NCBI RefSeq assembly: GCF_900100195.1
Contig: NZ_FNES01000006.1
Span: 162,929-226,928, forward strand
Length of the DNA stretch: 64,000 bases
Direction of reading: 5' to 3'
Source of the DNA: Billgrantia gudaonensis
GTDB taxonomy: Bacteria; Pseudomonadota; Gammaproteobacteria; Pseudomonadales; Halomonadaceae
Part shown: positions 1 through 8,217 of the stretch, piece after piece
Layout: every line of letters starts with the position of its first letter
How positions within the stretch are numbered: position 1 is the stretch's first letter
Made by a program: the position numbers and the translations under genes
Notes under the pieces: model-generated
Seen by the model: only the letters and a program-made list of their open reading frames with translations
The model's database searches: none
What the model was told of the DNA's origin: nothing

Positions 1-97
1 GCGCTTCATGAACATGACCGGAGGTTGAACTCTCAGGTTTTTTCCCACCTTTGGCTGACAGAGTAGAAACGTGCAGTATTTTTTTGCTGGCTTTTTC

Positions 98-125
98 TTG
101 CCAAGGTGGTTCCAACGCATATACT
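98..125 (+). promoter_or_regulatory. sigma70-like promoter of the H-NS-like gene
   Basis: TTGCCA at 98-103 and TATACT at 120-125 are separated by 16 bases. They lie 53 bases upstream of the ATG at 179, which has a strong GGAGGAG ribosome binding site. The stretch 1-97 holds T-rich runs and no convincing gene. One forward frame entering from the left edge closes at 26-28 and could be the tail of an upstream gene, but it is too short to identify. Confidence 0.5.
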
Positions 126-178
126 TTTGGTGAGAAAGTCGTCAGATTCTCTCGTCGTTTCCTGCATGGAGGAGACCA

Positions 179-469
179 ATGTCCAGCGAAACTCTGGAGC
201 GTATCGCCCGCAACAAGAACGTGGCCCGAGCGGCAGCTCGCCAATTGAGCATGGAGCAGTTGCACAAACTCTCCGACGTGATTGGCGAGGTCATCGAGCT
301 GAAGAAGGAAGAAGAGAAACGCCGTGAGCAGGAAGAGGCGGACAAGGAAAGGAAGCTGGCCGAGATTCGCGAGGCCATGCAGGATGCCGGTCTCTCCGTG
401 GAGGATCTGGTGGGAGAGCCGCCGCGCCGCCGCCGTGGCCGGCCACCCAAGAATGCCAACGGCAGCTGA
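179..469 (+). CDS. H-NS-like nucleoid protein with AT-hook-like C-terminus
   Basis: 96 residues. Residues 1-78 have the pattern of an H-NS oligomerisation region: an N-terminal helix, an Ala-rich second helix, a long charged Lys/Glu coiled coil, then a segment reading like the H-NS KLxEIREAMxxxGLSxEDL stretch. The usual H-NS C-terminal domain with its TWTGQGR-type loop is absent. The protein instead ends in a short basic tail, RRRRGRPPKNANGS, whose RGRP core is the AT-hook signature. It probably binds the AT-rich minor groove through this tail, or modifies H-NS/MvaT filaments. The start is fixed by GGAGGAG 5 bases before ATG. A strong hairpin follows the stop. Family assignment is by pattern; the DNA-binding mode is inferred. 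Confidence 0.75.
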   Translation: MSSETLERIARNKNVARAAARQLSMEQLHKLSDVIGEVIELKKEEEKRREQEEADKERKLAEIREAMQDAGLSVEDLVGEPPRRRRGRPPKNANGS

Positions 470-498
470 TACCAGACTGTCGGCGTGGGTCGAGTATG

Positions 499-531
499 AA
501 CGGGGGTCAATCCTGGAGATTGGCCCCCGTT
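499..531. terminator. bidirectional hairpin terminator
   Basis: A 14-bp stem with one G-U pair (499-512 with 518-531) and a 5-base loop lies between the convergent H-NS-like and RNase J-like genes. It is GC-rich and has no long T run on either side. Confidence 0.6.
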
Positions 532-539
532 GCGTAGGG

Positions 540-2222
540 TCAGGACGACGTGCCGAAAACCGGGGATTCCATCGCCATCAGTTGCAGGTGAACGTCGGGA
601 AGCTGACGCAGACGCTCGCTCAGCCAGGCGGTGATGAGGGGCTGTAGCTGCTGGCGCAATTCGGCGAGGGTTTCGGCTGGCAGTGCCTCGAGCCGTTCGT
701 CCAGCCAGTCGCTGAAGTCGTCTTCGTCCAGAGGCCGCATGTGGTGGGCATCGAACATCAGGCGGCCCAGGCGGGTCCAGCCCGTGCCGGTGGCAGCGAC
801 CGGGATCGCCAGATAGAGGGTTCCGTGGCGCGAAGAGCCGCGATCGGCGGCCAACCCGGGGAGGAGAGCGACGCTGTCCTGGCTGACGATGCAGGGGCGT
901 TGGGGGTGGCGTGAGACCCGACTCAAGCCATCGCCATCGAGGCGGATCAGGTCGCCATTCACCGGACTGAGCGGTGCGCGGATGCCCAGCTCTTCGGCGA
1001 GACGGCAATGCGCCCGTTGATGACGAGCTTCGCCGTGGACCGGGAGCAGGTAACGCGGTTTGACCCAGTCATACAGCGTGCGCAGTTCATCTTGAGCGGG
1101 ATGGCCTGAGGCATGTAGCTCGGGGTGATTGAATTCGTCCCAGATGGTCACCCCGAGCTGGCGCAAACGGTGCTTGAGACGCTCGATGAGCGGCTCGTTG
1201 CCGGGGATCGCCTTGGCCGAAAAGATCACGGTATCGCTGGGCAGCAGTTCCAAGCTGGCGTGGCGGCCGCTGGCCAGCCGGTTCAGGGCCGCGCGCGGCT
1301 CGCCCTGGCTGCCGGTGGCGATCACCAGTACCTCGTGCGGTGGGAGGTAGCCGAGATCCCGAACCGGCACCAGCGGCGGCATGTCGTCGAGATAGCCGAG
1401 GCCCCGTGCCACGCTCACCATGCGTTCCATGGCTCGCCCCATCAGGCTGATTCGGCGGCCGCTGTGCTCGGCTGCCCGGGCCACGGCAAGCAAGCGTGCC
1501 AGGTTGCTGGCAAAGCAGCTCACCACGACGCGTCCGGTGCAGTCGGCGAGGGTTCGCTCCAGGGCGCGGGCAACGTCGCCTTCGCTGCGCGAATGGCCAG
1601 GAATGGGAGCATTGGTGGAGTCGCCTACCACCAGATCGATGGGTGCCAAGGCGCTTAGTCGGCTCCCGTTCACCGGGGCGCCGATGAGCGGCTCGGGGTC
1701 GAGTTTCCAATCCCCGGTATGCAGTACGCGGTAATTTCCAGCGGCGATCAGCAACGCACAGCTCTCGGGGATGGAGTGGGTGAGCGGCACGAATCGGACC
1801 GTGAAGGCCCCGCACGTCAGAGCCTCGTCGGGGTCGATCACCTGGATGGCATCGGTGGACAGCCCGCGTTCCATGAACTTGGCGCGCAACAGGCCGGCGG
1901 CCAGCGGCGTGGCATGAATGGGGCAGCCCCATTGCGGCCACAGCCAGGCGGTCGCGCCGATGTGGTCCTCATGGCCGTGGGTGATGAGCAAGGCATCGGG
2001 GATGATTTCGAGCGTCTCCAGCGTCTCGACGCTGGGCACCTGCAGTGGCGTATCGGGTAGATCCTGGCGCAGCATCATGCCGCAGTCGACGGCCACCCAG
2101 GTGTCATCGAAGCCATAGAGCCCAAGGTTCATGCCGATCTCTCCGCAGCCGCCCAGGGGCAGGTAATGAAGCGGTGGGCGGCGGCGGGGGCGGATCGTCA
2201 CGCGGGGTGGTCGCATCGGCAT
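540..2222 (-). CDS. RNase J-type metallo-beta-lactamase/beta-CASP ribonuclease
   Basis: 560 residues, close to the usual RNase J length (about 555). The N-terminus has the GGCGEIGMN strand seen in RNase J, and THGHEDHIGA at residues 81-90 supplies the HxHxDH zinc-binding motif. Further metal ligands are expected in the HTGDWKLDP and PVHGEARH segments, and a beta-CASP region lies between them. The family performs 5'-3' exonuclease and endonuclease RNA processing with two zinc ions. This enzyme is classical in Firmicutes but also occurs in some proteobacteria that have RNase E. The start used is the ATG at 2222; ATG at 2216 is an alternative, and no strong ribosome binding site distinguishes them. 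The gene stands alone, convergent with the H-NS-like gene and divergent from purU. Confidence 0.85.
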   Translation of the reverse strand: MPMRPPRVTIRPRRRPPLHYLPLGGCGEIGMNLGLYGFDDTWVAVDCGMMLRQDLPDTPLQVPSVETLETLEIIPDALLITHGHEDHIGATAWLWPQWGCPIHATPLAAGLLRAKFMERGLSTDAIQVIDPDEALTCGAFTVRFVPLTHSIPESCALLIAAGNYRVLHTGDWKLDPEPLIGAPVNGSRLSALAPIDLVVGDSTNAPIPGHSRSEGDVARALERTLADCTGRVVVSCFASNLARLLAVARAAEHSGRRISLMGRAMERMVSVARGLGYLDDMPPLVPVRDLGYLPPHEVLVIATGSQGEPRAALNRLASGRHASLELLPSDTVIFSAKAIPGNEPLIERLKHRLRQLGVTIWDEFNHPELHASGHPAQDELRTLYDWVKPRYLLPVHGEARHQRAHCRLAEELGIRAPLSPVNGDLIRLDGDGLSRVSRHPQRPCIVSQDSVALLPGLAADRGSSRHGTLYLAIPVAATGTGWTRLGRLMFDAHHMRPLDEDDFSDWLDERLEALPAETLAELRQQLQPLITAWLSERLRQLPDVHLQLMAMESPVFGTSS

Positions 2223-2398
2223 GTCAGTGGTCTAATCGTGGGACTTTCACTATACGGGATGGCCCGGAGCCTCCACAATCCGGCCGGCTCTCCCAGGCCG
2301 CATTCGGCGGAGATTCCCTCGGGCCGGCCGCTGCCATGACACTGGCAACTTCGCTACAATGCCTGACCGATTTCCCGAACTGCGCAGCGTAGGCCGTC

Positions 2399-3253
2399 AT
2401 GTCCCATTACTATCGCCTGGTCGTTTCCTGTCCCGATCGTCGCGGCATCGTGGCGCGCGTTTCCGGCTTCATCGCCGGTCACGGCGGCTCCATCACCGAG
2501 GCGAGCCAGCACTCGGACCTGGAGACCGGGCGCTTCTTCATGCGTTACGAGATCCTTGCCGATTCCATCGGCATGACTGGCCAAGAGTTGCGTGATGCCT
2601 TCGAGCCGGTGGCACGAGAATTCGACATGCAGTGGGCGCTGCGCGATACCCGACATCCTCCACGTGTGGTGGTGATGGCGTCGCGTGAACGCCACTGTCT
2701 CGTGGACCTGCTGTATCGCTGGACGGCCGGGGAGCTCGAAGGCGACATCGTCGGGGTGATCTCCAATCACGACGACATGCGCAGTCTCGTGGAGTGGCAT
2801 GGCTTGCCCTATCATCACGTTCCCGTGCCCAGCGACGACAGGGCATCCGCCTTTGCCGAGGTCGAGCGTCGCATCGAGGCACTCGGGGCGGACACCGTCG
2901 TGCTCGCTCGCTACATGCAGATTCTGCCGCCGGCGGTGTGCCAACGCTATGCGGGCCGGGTGATCAACATTCACCACAGTTTTCTGCCTTCGTTCGCCGG
3001 GGCACGACCCTATCATCAGGCGCATGCCCGCGGCGTCAAGCTGATTGGTGCGACCTGCCACTACGTCACCGAAGAGCTGGATGCCGGCCCCATCATCGAG
3101 CAGGACATCCATCGCGTCAGTCATTGCCATACGGCCGACGACCTGGTGCGCTTCGGGCGCGACGTGGAACGCGCCGTGCTCGCGCGCGGACTGCGCTGGC
3201 ACCTGGAAGATCGCGTGCTGATTCACGGCAACAAGACGGTGGTGTTTGCCTGA
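2399..3253 (+). CDS. purU: formyltetrahydrofolate deformylase
   Basis: 284 residues, the normal PurU length. An N-terminal ACT domain (about residues 4-80, starting YYRLVVSCPDRRGIVARVSG) is followed by a formyltransferase-fold hydrolase domain. The Asn-His-Asp catalytic set is visible in NIHHSFLPSF and in the TEELDAGPII segment. The enzyme hydrolyses 10-formyl-THF to THF plus formate, balancing one-carbon units and supplying formate to PurT. The downstream CbiM-like gene follows after 21 bases and may be cotranscribed. High confidence. Confidence 0.95.
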   Translation: MSHYYRLVVSCPDRRGIVARVSGFIAGHGGSITEASQHSDLETGRFFMRYEILADSIGMTGQELRDAFEPVAREFDMQWALRDTRHPPRVVVMASRERHCLVDLLYRWTAGELEGDIVGVISNHDDMRSLVEWHGLPYHHVPVPSDDRASAFAEVERRIEALGADTVVLARYMQILPPAVCQRYAGRVINIHHSFLPSFAGARPYHQAHARGVKLIGATCHYVTEELDAGPIIEQDIHRVSHCHTADDLVRFGRDVERAVLARGLRWHLEDRVLIHGNKTVVFA

Positions 3254-3274
3254 TACCGCCGCTGGAGGAGGGGA

Positions 3275-3946
3275 GTGACGTTCGCCGAGAACCTGCTCGA
3301 GCCCTGGCTGCTCATCCTGGCCGGCCTGGCGTCGGCCGGCATGCTGGGCCTGGCCATGGCCCAGCGTCCGTGGCGGGCGTTGCTGGCCGACACCGGCCTG
3401 CAGCACCGGTGGCTCGCCGCGACGGTGGCCGTTCTGCTGCTATGGCAGCTGCGTGCCCAGGCGGTGGACTGGCTGAGCCTGCACCTGATGTTCACGGCGC
3501 TGTTGACCCTGGTCTTCAAGGCGCCGCTGGCGCTGGCGACCAATCTCATCGTCAATCTCTGCCTGGTGGCGCTCGGTAGCGCGGCTTGGCCGCTACTGGG
3601 CGTCAACGTGCTGATCACCGGCATCGTACCGGCCGTGGTCACGATACTGATATGGCGCGTAGTCGACCGTTTCCTGCCGGATAACCTGATGGTCTTCCTG
3701 TTCGTGTGCGGTTTCTTCGGGGCCGCTCTGGCAACCCTGGGCACCGGGCTTGCCGGGCTGGGGCTGGTGATGCTCGGTGCCACGGATCCCGAGGCGATCC
3801 ATCTGGCGCGGGAATACGCGCTCTTCCTGCCATTGCTGATGCCCTCCGAGGCATTCATCACCGGCATGCTGATGAGCATTCTGATGGTCTACCACCCGAG
3901 CTGGGTGGCGACGTTCAACGATCATCGCTACATCGATACGAAGTGA
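3275..3946 (+). CDS. CbiM-like integral membrane protein (energy-coupling factor permease type)
   Basis: 223 residues, very hydrophobic, with about six membrane segments from residue 10 to 200. The His-rich C-terminus (MVYHPSWVATFNDHRYIDTK) is typical of the proteobacterial proteins annotated as energy-coupling factor permease. The start is GTG at 3275, preceded by a strong GGAGGAGGGG. No partner ATPase or CbiQ-like subunit is nearby, so the substrate and even transport activity are unproven. It lies 21 bases after purU and ends 3 bases before the convergent dinB. Confidence 0.65.
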   Translation: MTFAENLLEPWLLILAGLASAGMLGLAMAQRPWRALLADTGLQHRWLAATVAVLLLWQLRAQAVDWLSLHLMFTALLTLVFKAPLALATNLIVNLCLVALGSAAWPLLGVNVLITGIVPAVVTILIWRVVDRFLPDNLMVFLFVCGFFGAALATLGTGLAGLGLVMLGATDPEAIHLAREYALFLPLLMPSEAFITGMLMSILMVYHPSWVATFNDHRYIDTK

Positions 3947-3949
3947 CGT

Positions 3950-4996
3950 CTACAGCGGCAGTGTCAACTGGCGCCTGGCATCTTCGGAAACGAGCCTCAC
4001 GCCGACGCCGAGCAGGCGCACGGGGCGCTGGCGTCGCACCCAGGCCTGGTCGAGCAGGTCGAGGAAGCCGGACAGGGCGGGTTCGCCGCTGCGTTCCTCC
4101 AGAGTGGTGAGGCGAAAGTCGTCGCAGCGCAGCTTGACGAAACGGCCGGCCACCGGCGGATGCCCGTGACGGGCCAGGCGCGCCTCGAGACGTTCGCATA
4201 GCGGCGCCAACGCCTCACGGCAGTGGTGCAGGTCGGGCAGGTCGCGAGCGAAGGTGGTCTCGACGCTCACCGACTTGCGCTCGCGTTCGACTCGAACCGG
4301 GCGGTCGTCGATGCCGCGGGCGAGTTCATGGAGCCGGCGGCCGAACTTGCCGAACTCCTTGATCAGGCGTTCGAGCGGCTGGCGCTCGAGGTCGGCGCAG
4401 GTCTCGATGGCCAGCGCCTCGAGTCGCGCCGCGGTGGCGGGTCCCACGCCATGCAGCTTGGTCACCGGCAGCTGGCGTACGAAGGCACTCACCCGCTCGG
4501 GCGGGATCACCGTCAGGCCGTCGGGTTTCTCCCAGTCGCTGGCGATCTTGGCCAGGAACTTGCTCGGGGCCACGCCCACCGAGACGGTGATCCCGGTACG
4601 TGACAGGCACTCCTGCTTGAGCCACTGGGCCATCCAGGTGGCGCTACCGGCAAAACGCGTGACGTCGCTGACATCCAGGAAGGCTTCATCCAGCGAGAGC
4701 GGCTCTACCAGCGGCGTGAGTTCGTGGAAGACCGCTTGAATCTGCAGCGAGACTCGGCGGTACTTGTCGAAGTTGCCGGGCAGCAGCGTCAGATGGGGGC
4801 AGAGGCGCAGCGCCCGAGCCGTGGGCATGGCAGAGTGGATGCCGTACTCACGGGCCGGGTAGTTGCAGGTGGCGATCACCCCACGCTGCTCGGCACGACC
4901 GCCGATCGCCAGCGGTACCTCGCGCAGCCGCGGGTCGTCACGCATCTCCACCGCGGCGTAGAAGCAGTCGCAGTCGGCGTGAAGGATCTTCCTCAA
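3950..4996 (-). CDS. dinB: DNA polymerase IV (Y-family translesion polymerase)
   Basis: 348 residues from a TTG start, typical for DinB. The N-terminus RKILHADCDCFYAAVEMRDDP carries the first catalytic Asp, and SLDEAFLDVS carries the second acidic pair. The C-terminus RRQLTLPL is a terminal sliding-clamp-binding peptide. TTG at 4996 is preferred because GAGG lies 8 bases upstream and the product then begins exactly like other DinB proteins. A GTG at 5032 would add 12 unusual residues. The gene lies 60 bases downstream of lexA on the same strand, so an SOS lexA-dinB operon is likely. Confidence 0.93.
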   Translation of the reverse strand: MRKILHADCDCFYAAVEMRDDPRLREVPLAIGGRAEQRGVIATCNYPAREYGIHSAMPTARALRLCPHLTLLPGNFDKYRRVSLQIQAVFHELTPLVEPLSLDEAFLDVSDVTRFAGSATWMAQWLKQECLSRTGITVSVGVAPSKFLAKIASDWEKPDGLTVIPPERVSAFVRQLPVTKLHGVGPATAARLEALAIETCADLERQPLERLIKEFGKFGRRLHELARGIDDRPVRVERERKSVSVETTFARDLPDLHHCREALAPLCERLEARLARHGHPPVAGRFVKLRCDDFRLTTLEERSGEPALSGFLDLLDQAWVRRQRPVRLLGVGVRLVSEDARRQLTLPL

Positions 4997-5056
4997 GGCG
5001 CTCGCCTCTAAACCAGAACGCGTACCGAGCACGATTCGGGCGTGCCGGGCAAGTGC

Positions 5057-5701
5057 CTACCCCAGGGCGGTACCATTGCCACCACGGATCACCCCGACAC
5101 CGATGCCTTCGATCTCCAGCGCCTGGTGGCGCAGATCCACCTCGATGGGCGAAAACTCTGCGTTCTCGGCAGCCAGCGTCACTCGGTGGCCGTGGCGGTG
5201 GAAGCGCTTGACGGTCACTTCGTCTTCGAGGCGAGCGACCACGATCTGTCCGTCGCGCACCTGATCGGTACGGTGTACGGCCAGCAGGTCGCCCTCCAGG
5301 ATGCCGGCCTCTTTCATGGAAAGACCGCGCACCTTGAGCAGATAGTCGGCTCTCGGGGTGAAGAAGTCGGGGGGAAGCGGGCAATAGCGGTCGATGTGTT
5401 CGGCGGCGAGCACCGGGCTTCCGGCGGCGACCTCGCCGATGATCGGCAGCCCTTCGCTGGGCGCTTCCTGAGTCGGCTCGGGGTCGGCGAGCGGCAGGCG
5501 GATGCCTCTGGAGGTGCCGCGCATCACACGAATGACTCCCTTGCGCTCCAGGGCGCGCAGGTGTTCTTCCGCCGCATTGGGTGAGCGAAATCCCAGCGCG
5601 CGGGCGATCTCGGCCCGGGTGGGAGGGTAGCCCAGCTCGTTCATCGTCTTGACGATGAAGTCGAAGACGTGCTGCTGGCGTGGAGTGAGGGAGCGAGTCA
5701 T
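5057..5701 (-). CDS. lexA: LexA SOS repressor/self-cleaving protease
   Basis: 214 residues from ATG at 5701, with GGAGG 7 bases upstream. An upstream in-frame extension to 5770 would run through the promoter and is rejected. An N-terminal winged helix ([12 protein letters not shown], then [13 protein letters not shown]) is followed by the Ala-Gly autocleavage site in GEVAAGSPV, the catalytic Ser in GLSMKEAGI and the Lys in VTVKRF. It represses SOS genes until RecA filaments stimulate its cleavage. It is divergent from psrA, and dinB lies immediately downstream. Confidence 0.97.
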   Translation of the reverse strand: MTRSLTPRQQHVFDFIVKTMNELGYPPTRAEIARALGFRSPNAAEEHLRALERKGVIRVMRGTSRGIRLPLADPEPTQEAPSEGLPIIGEVAAGSPVLAAEHIDRYCPLPPDFFTPRADYLLKVRGLSMKEAGILEGDLLAVHRTDQVRDGQIVVARLEDEVTVKRFHRHGHRVTLAAENAEFSPIEVDLRHQALEIEGIGVGVIRGGNGTALG

Positions 5702-5726
5702 ACGACCTCCGGCAAACGCGGTTTCA

Positions 5727-5742
5727 TTGGTCAAGTATACAG
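5727..5742 (-). promoter_or_regulatory. imperfect LexA box upstream of lexA
   Basis: Read on the minus strand this is CTGTATACTTGACCAA. It has one perfect CTGTATA half-site and a weaker second half compared with the CTGT-N8-ACAG consensus. It lies 26 bases upstream of the lexA ATG, where autorepression would be expected. The match is partial and the assignment moderate. Confidence 0.5.
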
Positions 5743-5788
5743 CATGGAAGTTCATCCAGTAAGTCTGCAAACGCTCGCTGGAAATAAT

Positions 5789-5803
5789 GGCGTTTCAAAC
5801 GCC
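5789..5803. promoter_or_regulatory. perfect 15-bp palindrome in the lexA-psrA intergenic region
   Basis: GGCGTTT and AAACGCC arms flank a central C. The palindrome sits between the divergent lexA and psrA genes. It contains a GTTTC/AAAC element related to, but oriented differently from, the PsrA box at 5861. It could be a second operator; the protein that binds it is unknown. Confidence 0.4.
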
Positions 5804-5860
5804 CCAGTCCAAGCTTGCGTTAGGAGAGCGCCTGTGTTTTCGTAAGGTTCCCTGATGTTT

Positions 5861-5874
5861 CAAACAATCGTTTC
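5861..5874. promoter_or_regulatory. PsrA-type operator
   Basis: CAAAC-AATC-GTTTC matches the PsrA binding pattern known from Pseudomonas (G/CAAAC-N2-4-GTTTG/C). It lies 17 bases upstream of the preferred psrA ATG (5891), which fits psrA autorepression. Its position argues that the upstream ATG at 5855, which would place the operator inside the coding region, is not the true start. Confidence 0.65.
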
Positions 5875-5890
5875 CATCGAGGCTCGGACC

Positions 5891-6559
5891 ATGGCTCAGA
5901 CCGACACCGTCACGCGCATTCTCGATACGGCCGAGGTGCTGTTCGCCGAACGGGGGTTCGCCGAAACGTCGTTGCGCACCATCACCAGCAAGGCGAGGGT
6001 CAATCTGGCGGCGGTGAACTACCATTTCGGCTCCAAGAAAGCGCTGATCCAGGCGGTTTTCTCACGTTACCTCGATCCTTTTACCGAACGTTTCCATGGC
6101 GTGCTGGACGACCTCGAAGCGCGCCATGCCGGCGGTGTCATCCCTCTCGAGGAACTGCTCGAATCCATGGCCCGGACGGTGCTGGAGGTCCCCGCCGAGC
6201 GGCACAGCCTCAAGGTGTTCATGAAACTGCTGGGACTGGCCTATAGCCAGGCTCAGGGGCACCTGCGTCGCTACATCCAGGAGGAATACGGCAGCGTGTT
6301 CATGCGTTTCACCGAGCTGGTGCGCCGCGCCACGCCCGAACTGCCCGATTCGGAGCGTTTCTGGCGTCTGCATTTCGTGCTCGGCACGGTGATCTTCACG
6401 CTTTCGGGCCTCGATGCGCTGCGCGACATCGCCGAGAAGGACTACGGCGAACACGTCACGGTGCGCGATCTCATTCGACGACTGCGTCCGGTGGTGGTGG
6501 CCGCGTTGAACGCGCCGCTGCCCGAGGCTCCGGTGGCCAGCCACGCCGAGGCGAGCTGA
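5891..6559 (+). CDS. psrA: TetR-family fatty-acid-responsive regulator PsrA
   Basis: 222 residues. The N-terminal HTH (ILDTAEVLFAERGFAETSLR, then NLAAVNYHFGSKKALIQAVFSRYL) is nearly identical to Pseudomonas PsrA, and the C-terminal ligand domain keeps the FMKLLGLAYSQAQGHLRRY stretch. In Pseudomonas, PsrA senses long-chain fatty acids and controls rpoS and beta-oxidation genes. ATG 5891 has GAGG 9 bases upstream, and a PsrA box lies just before it; ATG 5855 would add 12 residues encoded across that box. Association with lexA and nagZ also occurs in Pseudomonas, but here lexA is divergent. The stop overlaps the next start (TGATG). Confidence 0.88.
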   Translation: MAQTDTVTRILDTAEVLFAERGFAETSLRTITSKARVNLAAVNYHFGSKKALIQAVFSRYLDPFTERFHGVLDDLEARHAGGVIPLEELLESMARTVLEVPAERHSLKVFMKLLGLAYSQAQGHLRRYIQEEYGSVFMRFTELVRRATPELPDSERFWRLHFVLGTVIFTLSGLDALRDIAEKDYGEHVTVRDLIRRLRPVVVAALNAPLPEAPVASHAEAS

Positions 6560-7077
6560 TGCGCACCCCGTGTCTCGAGGCGCTGCCGCCGGCTGACGGG
6601 CCCTGGCTGGAGATCGATGTGTCGGCTCAGCGCCTGTGGGTATGGCATGGCGAGGTAGCGGGTGCCGAATATGCGGTGTCCACCGGCGAAGCCGGCGCTG
6701 GTCAGCAGGAGGGTAGCGGCCAGACCCCGCTCGGTTGGCACTACGTACGGGCGGCCATTGGCGACGGGGAGCCATCCGGCGCCGTCTTTCGCGGTCGTCG
6801 TGCCACCGGCGAGGTGTACAGCGACGCTCTGGCCGCAGCCCATCCGGGACGCGATTGGGTGCTCACCCGGATTCTCTGGTTGTGCGGTCTGGAACGCGGC
6901 GTCAATCGCGGGGGAAGCGTCGACAGCCAGCGTCGCTACATCTATCTGCATGGCACGCCGCCCAGCGAGCCCATGGGCGAGCCCCACTCGCACGGCTGCG
7001 TGCGCCTGCGCGACGAAGATCTGCTGGCACTGTTTGCCATCGCCGTGCCGGGAACTCCGGTGTGGCTTCACGACTGA
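6559..7077 (+). CDS. L,D-transpeptidase (YkuD fold)
   Basis: 172 residues covering a single YkuD domain. The active-site signature is visible as YIYLHGTP and then SHGCVRLRDEDLL, whose Cys is the nucleophile. The family crosslinks peptidoglycan stem peptides or attaches proteins to them. No signal peptide or LysM domain is visible, so export is unclear; related short proteins of this type are common in pseudomonads and halomonads. It overlaps psrA by one base and precedes nagZ, giving a short operon with a cell-wall theme. Confidence 0.85.
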   Translation: MRTPCLEALPPADGPWLEIDVSAQRLWVWHGEVAGAEYAVSTGEAGAGQQEGSGQTPLGWHYVRAAIGDGEPSGAVFRGRRATGEVYSDALAAAHPGRDWVLTRILWLCGLERGVNRGGSVDSQRRYIYLHGTPPSEPMGEPHSHGCVRLRDEDLLALFAIAVPGTPVWLHD

Positions 7078-7144
7078 GGCTTGTCGCTGACAGCGGCGTC
7101 TCGCTGGGCTAGAATCGTCCTCCTTCCGGCGAAGGTACCCCACC

Positions 7145-8158
7145 ATGACTCATTCCCTAGGCCCGGTGATTCTCGATCTGGAGGGCATCCGGCTGACGAC
7201 GGATGAGCGCCAGCTGTTGATGCGCCCCGAGGTGGGTGGCGTGATACTGTTCGCGCGCAACGTCGAAACGGCCCGGCAGGTACGCGAGCTGTGCGATACC
7301 ATTCGGCGCCTACGTCCTGAGCTGCTACTCGCCATCGATCAGGAGGGCGGTCGCGTGCAGCGCCTGCGCCAGGGCGTGACCCGCCTGCCGGCCATGGGGC
7401 GCATCGGCCGCGATTTTGCCGTGGCGCCGGAGGTCACCCTGCGTCTGTGCCGCGATGCGGGATGGCTGCTCGGAATGGAGATGGCCGCCTGCGGCCTGGA
7501 CGTCACCTTCGCGCCGGTGCTCGACGTGGACGTGGGGCTTTCCAGCGTGATCGGCGATCGCAGCTTCGGCGCCGATCCCGATGCCGTGGCCGCTATGGGC
7601 CATGCCTTCGTCACCGGCCTTCACGAGGCGGGCATGGCTGCCGTCGGGAAGCACTTCCCCGGCCATGGCGGCGTGGCTGCCGATTCCCATCACGAAGTGC
7701 CGGTGGACGATCGCCCGTTCAGCGAGTTGAAGAGCCGGGACCTGGTGCCTTTCACCGCTTTGGCCGGTCAGCTCGATGCCATCATGCCGGCGCATGTGAT
7801 CTATCCGGATTTCGACGCCCGGCCCGCCGGCTTCTCGCCTGGCTGGCTGGGCATGCTGCGCGAGTCGCTGGGTTTCAAGGGCACGCTGTTTTCCGACGAC
7901 CTGGGGATGGCCGGCGCCGGGGTGGTCGGGGGGCCGTCCGAGCGCGCCCGGGCGGCGCTCGAGGCCGGTTGCGATGCCGTGTTGGTGTGCAATGACCGCC
8001 AGGCGGCTCTCGAGGTGATGGATGCCTGCGTCGGACGTCGCTTCAAGCCGGCGTCTCGCCTTCGCTATGGCCGTGCCCGTCCAGAACTCGACACTCTCGA
8101 AGCCCTCAGCCGCTGGCGTCGCGTGCACGCCCGCCTCGAGGCCATGGCCGGGCACTGA
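7145..8158 (+). CDS. nagZ: beta-N-acetylhexosaminidase (muropeptide recycling)
   Basis: 337 residues, the standard length for single-domain GH3 NagZ. LLAIDQEGGRVQRLR, KHFPGHGGVAADSHH (His/Asp catalytic loop) and FSDDLGMAGA (nucleophile Asp) are all present. The cytoplasmic enzyme removes GlcNAc from GlcNAc-anhydroMurNAc peptides, linking wall turnover to AmpR-type beta-lactamase induction. It lies 67 bases after the L,D-transpeptidase and 59 before hpt. The lexA/psrA/nagZ neighbourhood is shared with Pseudomonas. Confidence 0.95.
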   Translation: MTHSLGPVILDLEGIRLTTDERQLLMRPEVGGVILFARNVETARQVRELCDTIRRLRPELLLAIDQEGGRVQRLRQGVTRLPAMGRIGRDFAVAPEVTLRLCRDAGWLLGMEMAACGLDVTFAPVLDVDVGLSSVIGDRSFGADPDAVAAMGHAFVTGLHEAGMAAVGKHFPGHGGVAADSHHEVPVDDRPFSELKSRDLVPFTALAGQLDAIMPAHVIYPDFDARPAGFSPGWLGMLRESLGFKGTLFSDDLGMAGAGVVGGPSERARAALEAGCDAVLVCNDRQAALEVMDACVGRRFKPASRLRYGRARPELDTLEALSRWRRVHARLEAMAGH

Positions 8159-8217
8159 GATCGCCATGGCCGCCAACGTTTCGCCATCCGACAGACGACC
8201 CAACACGAGTCCACTGC

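Noticed and set aside
5702..5770. N-terminal extension of LexA by 23 residues.
   Set aside because: It would translate through the promoter and LexA box; ATG 5701 has a strong ribosome binding site and matches family starts.
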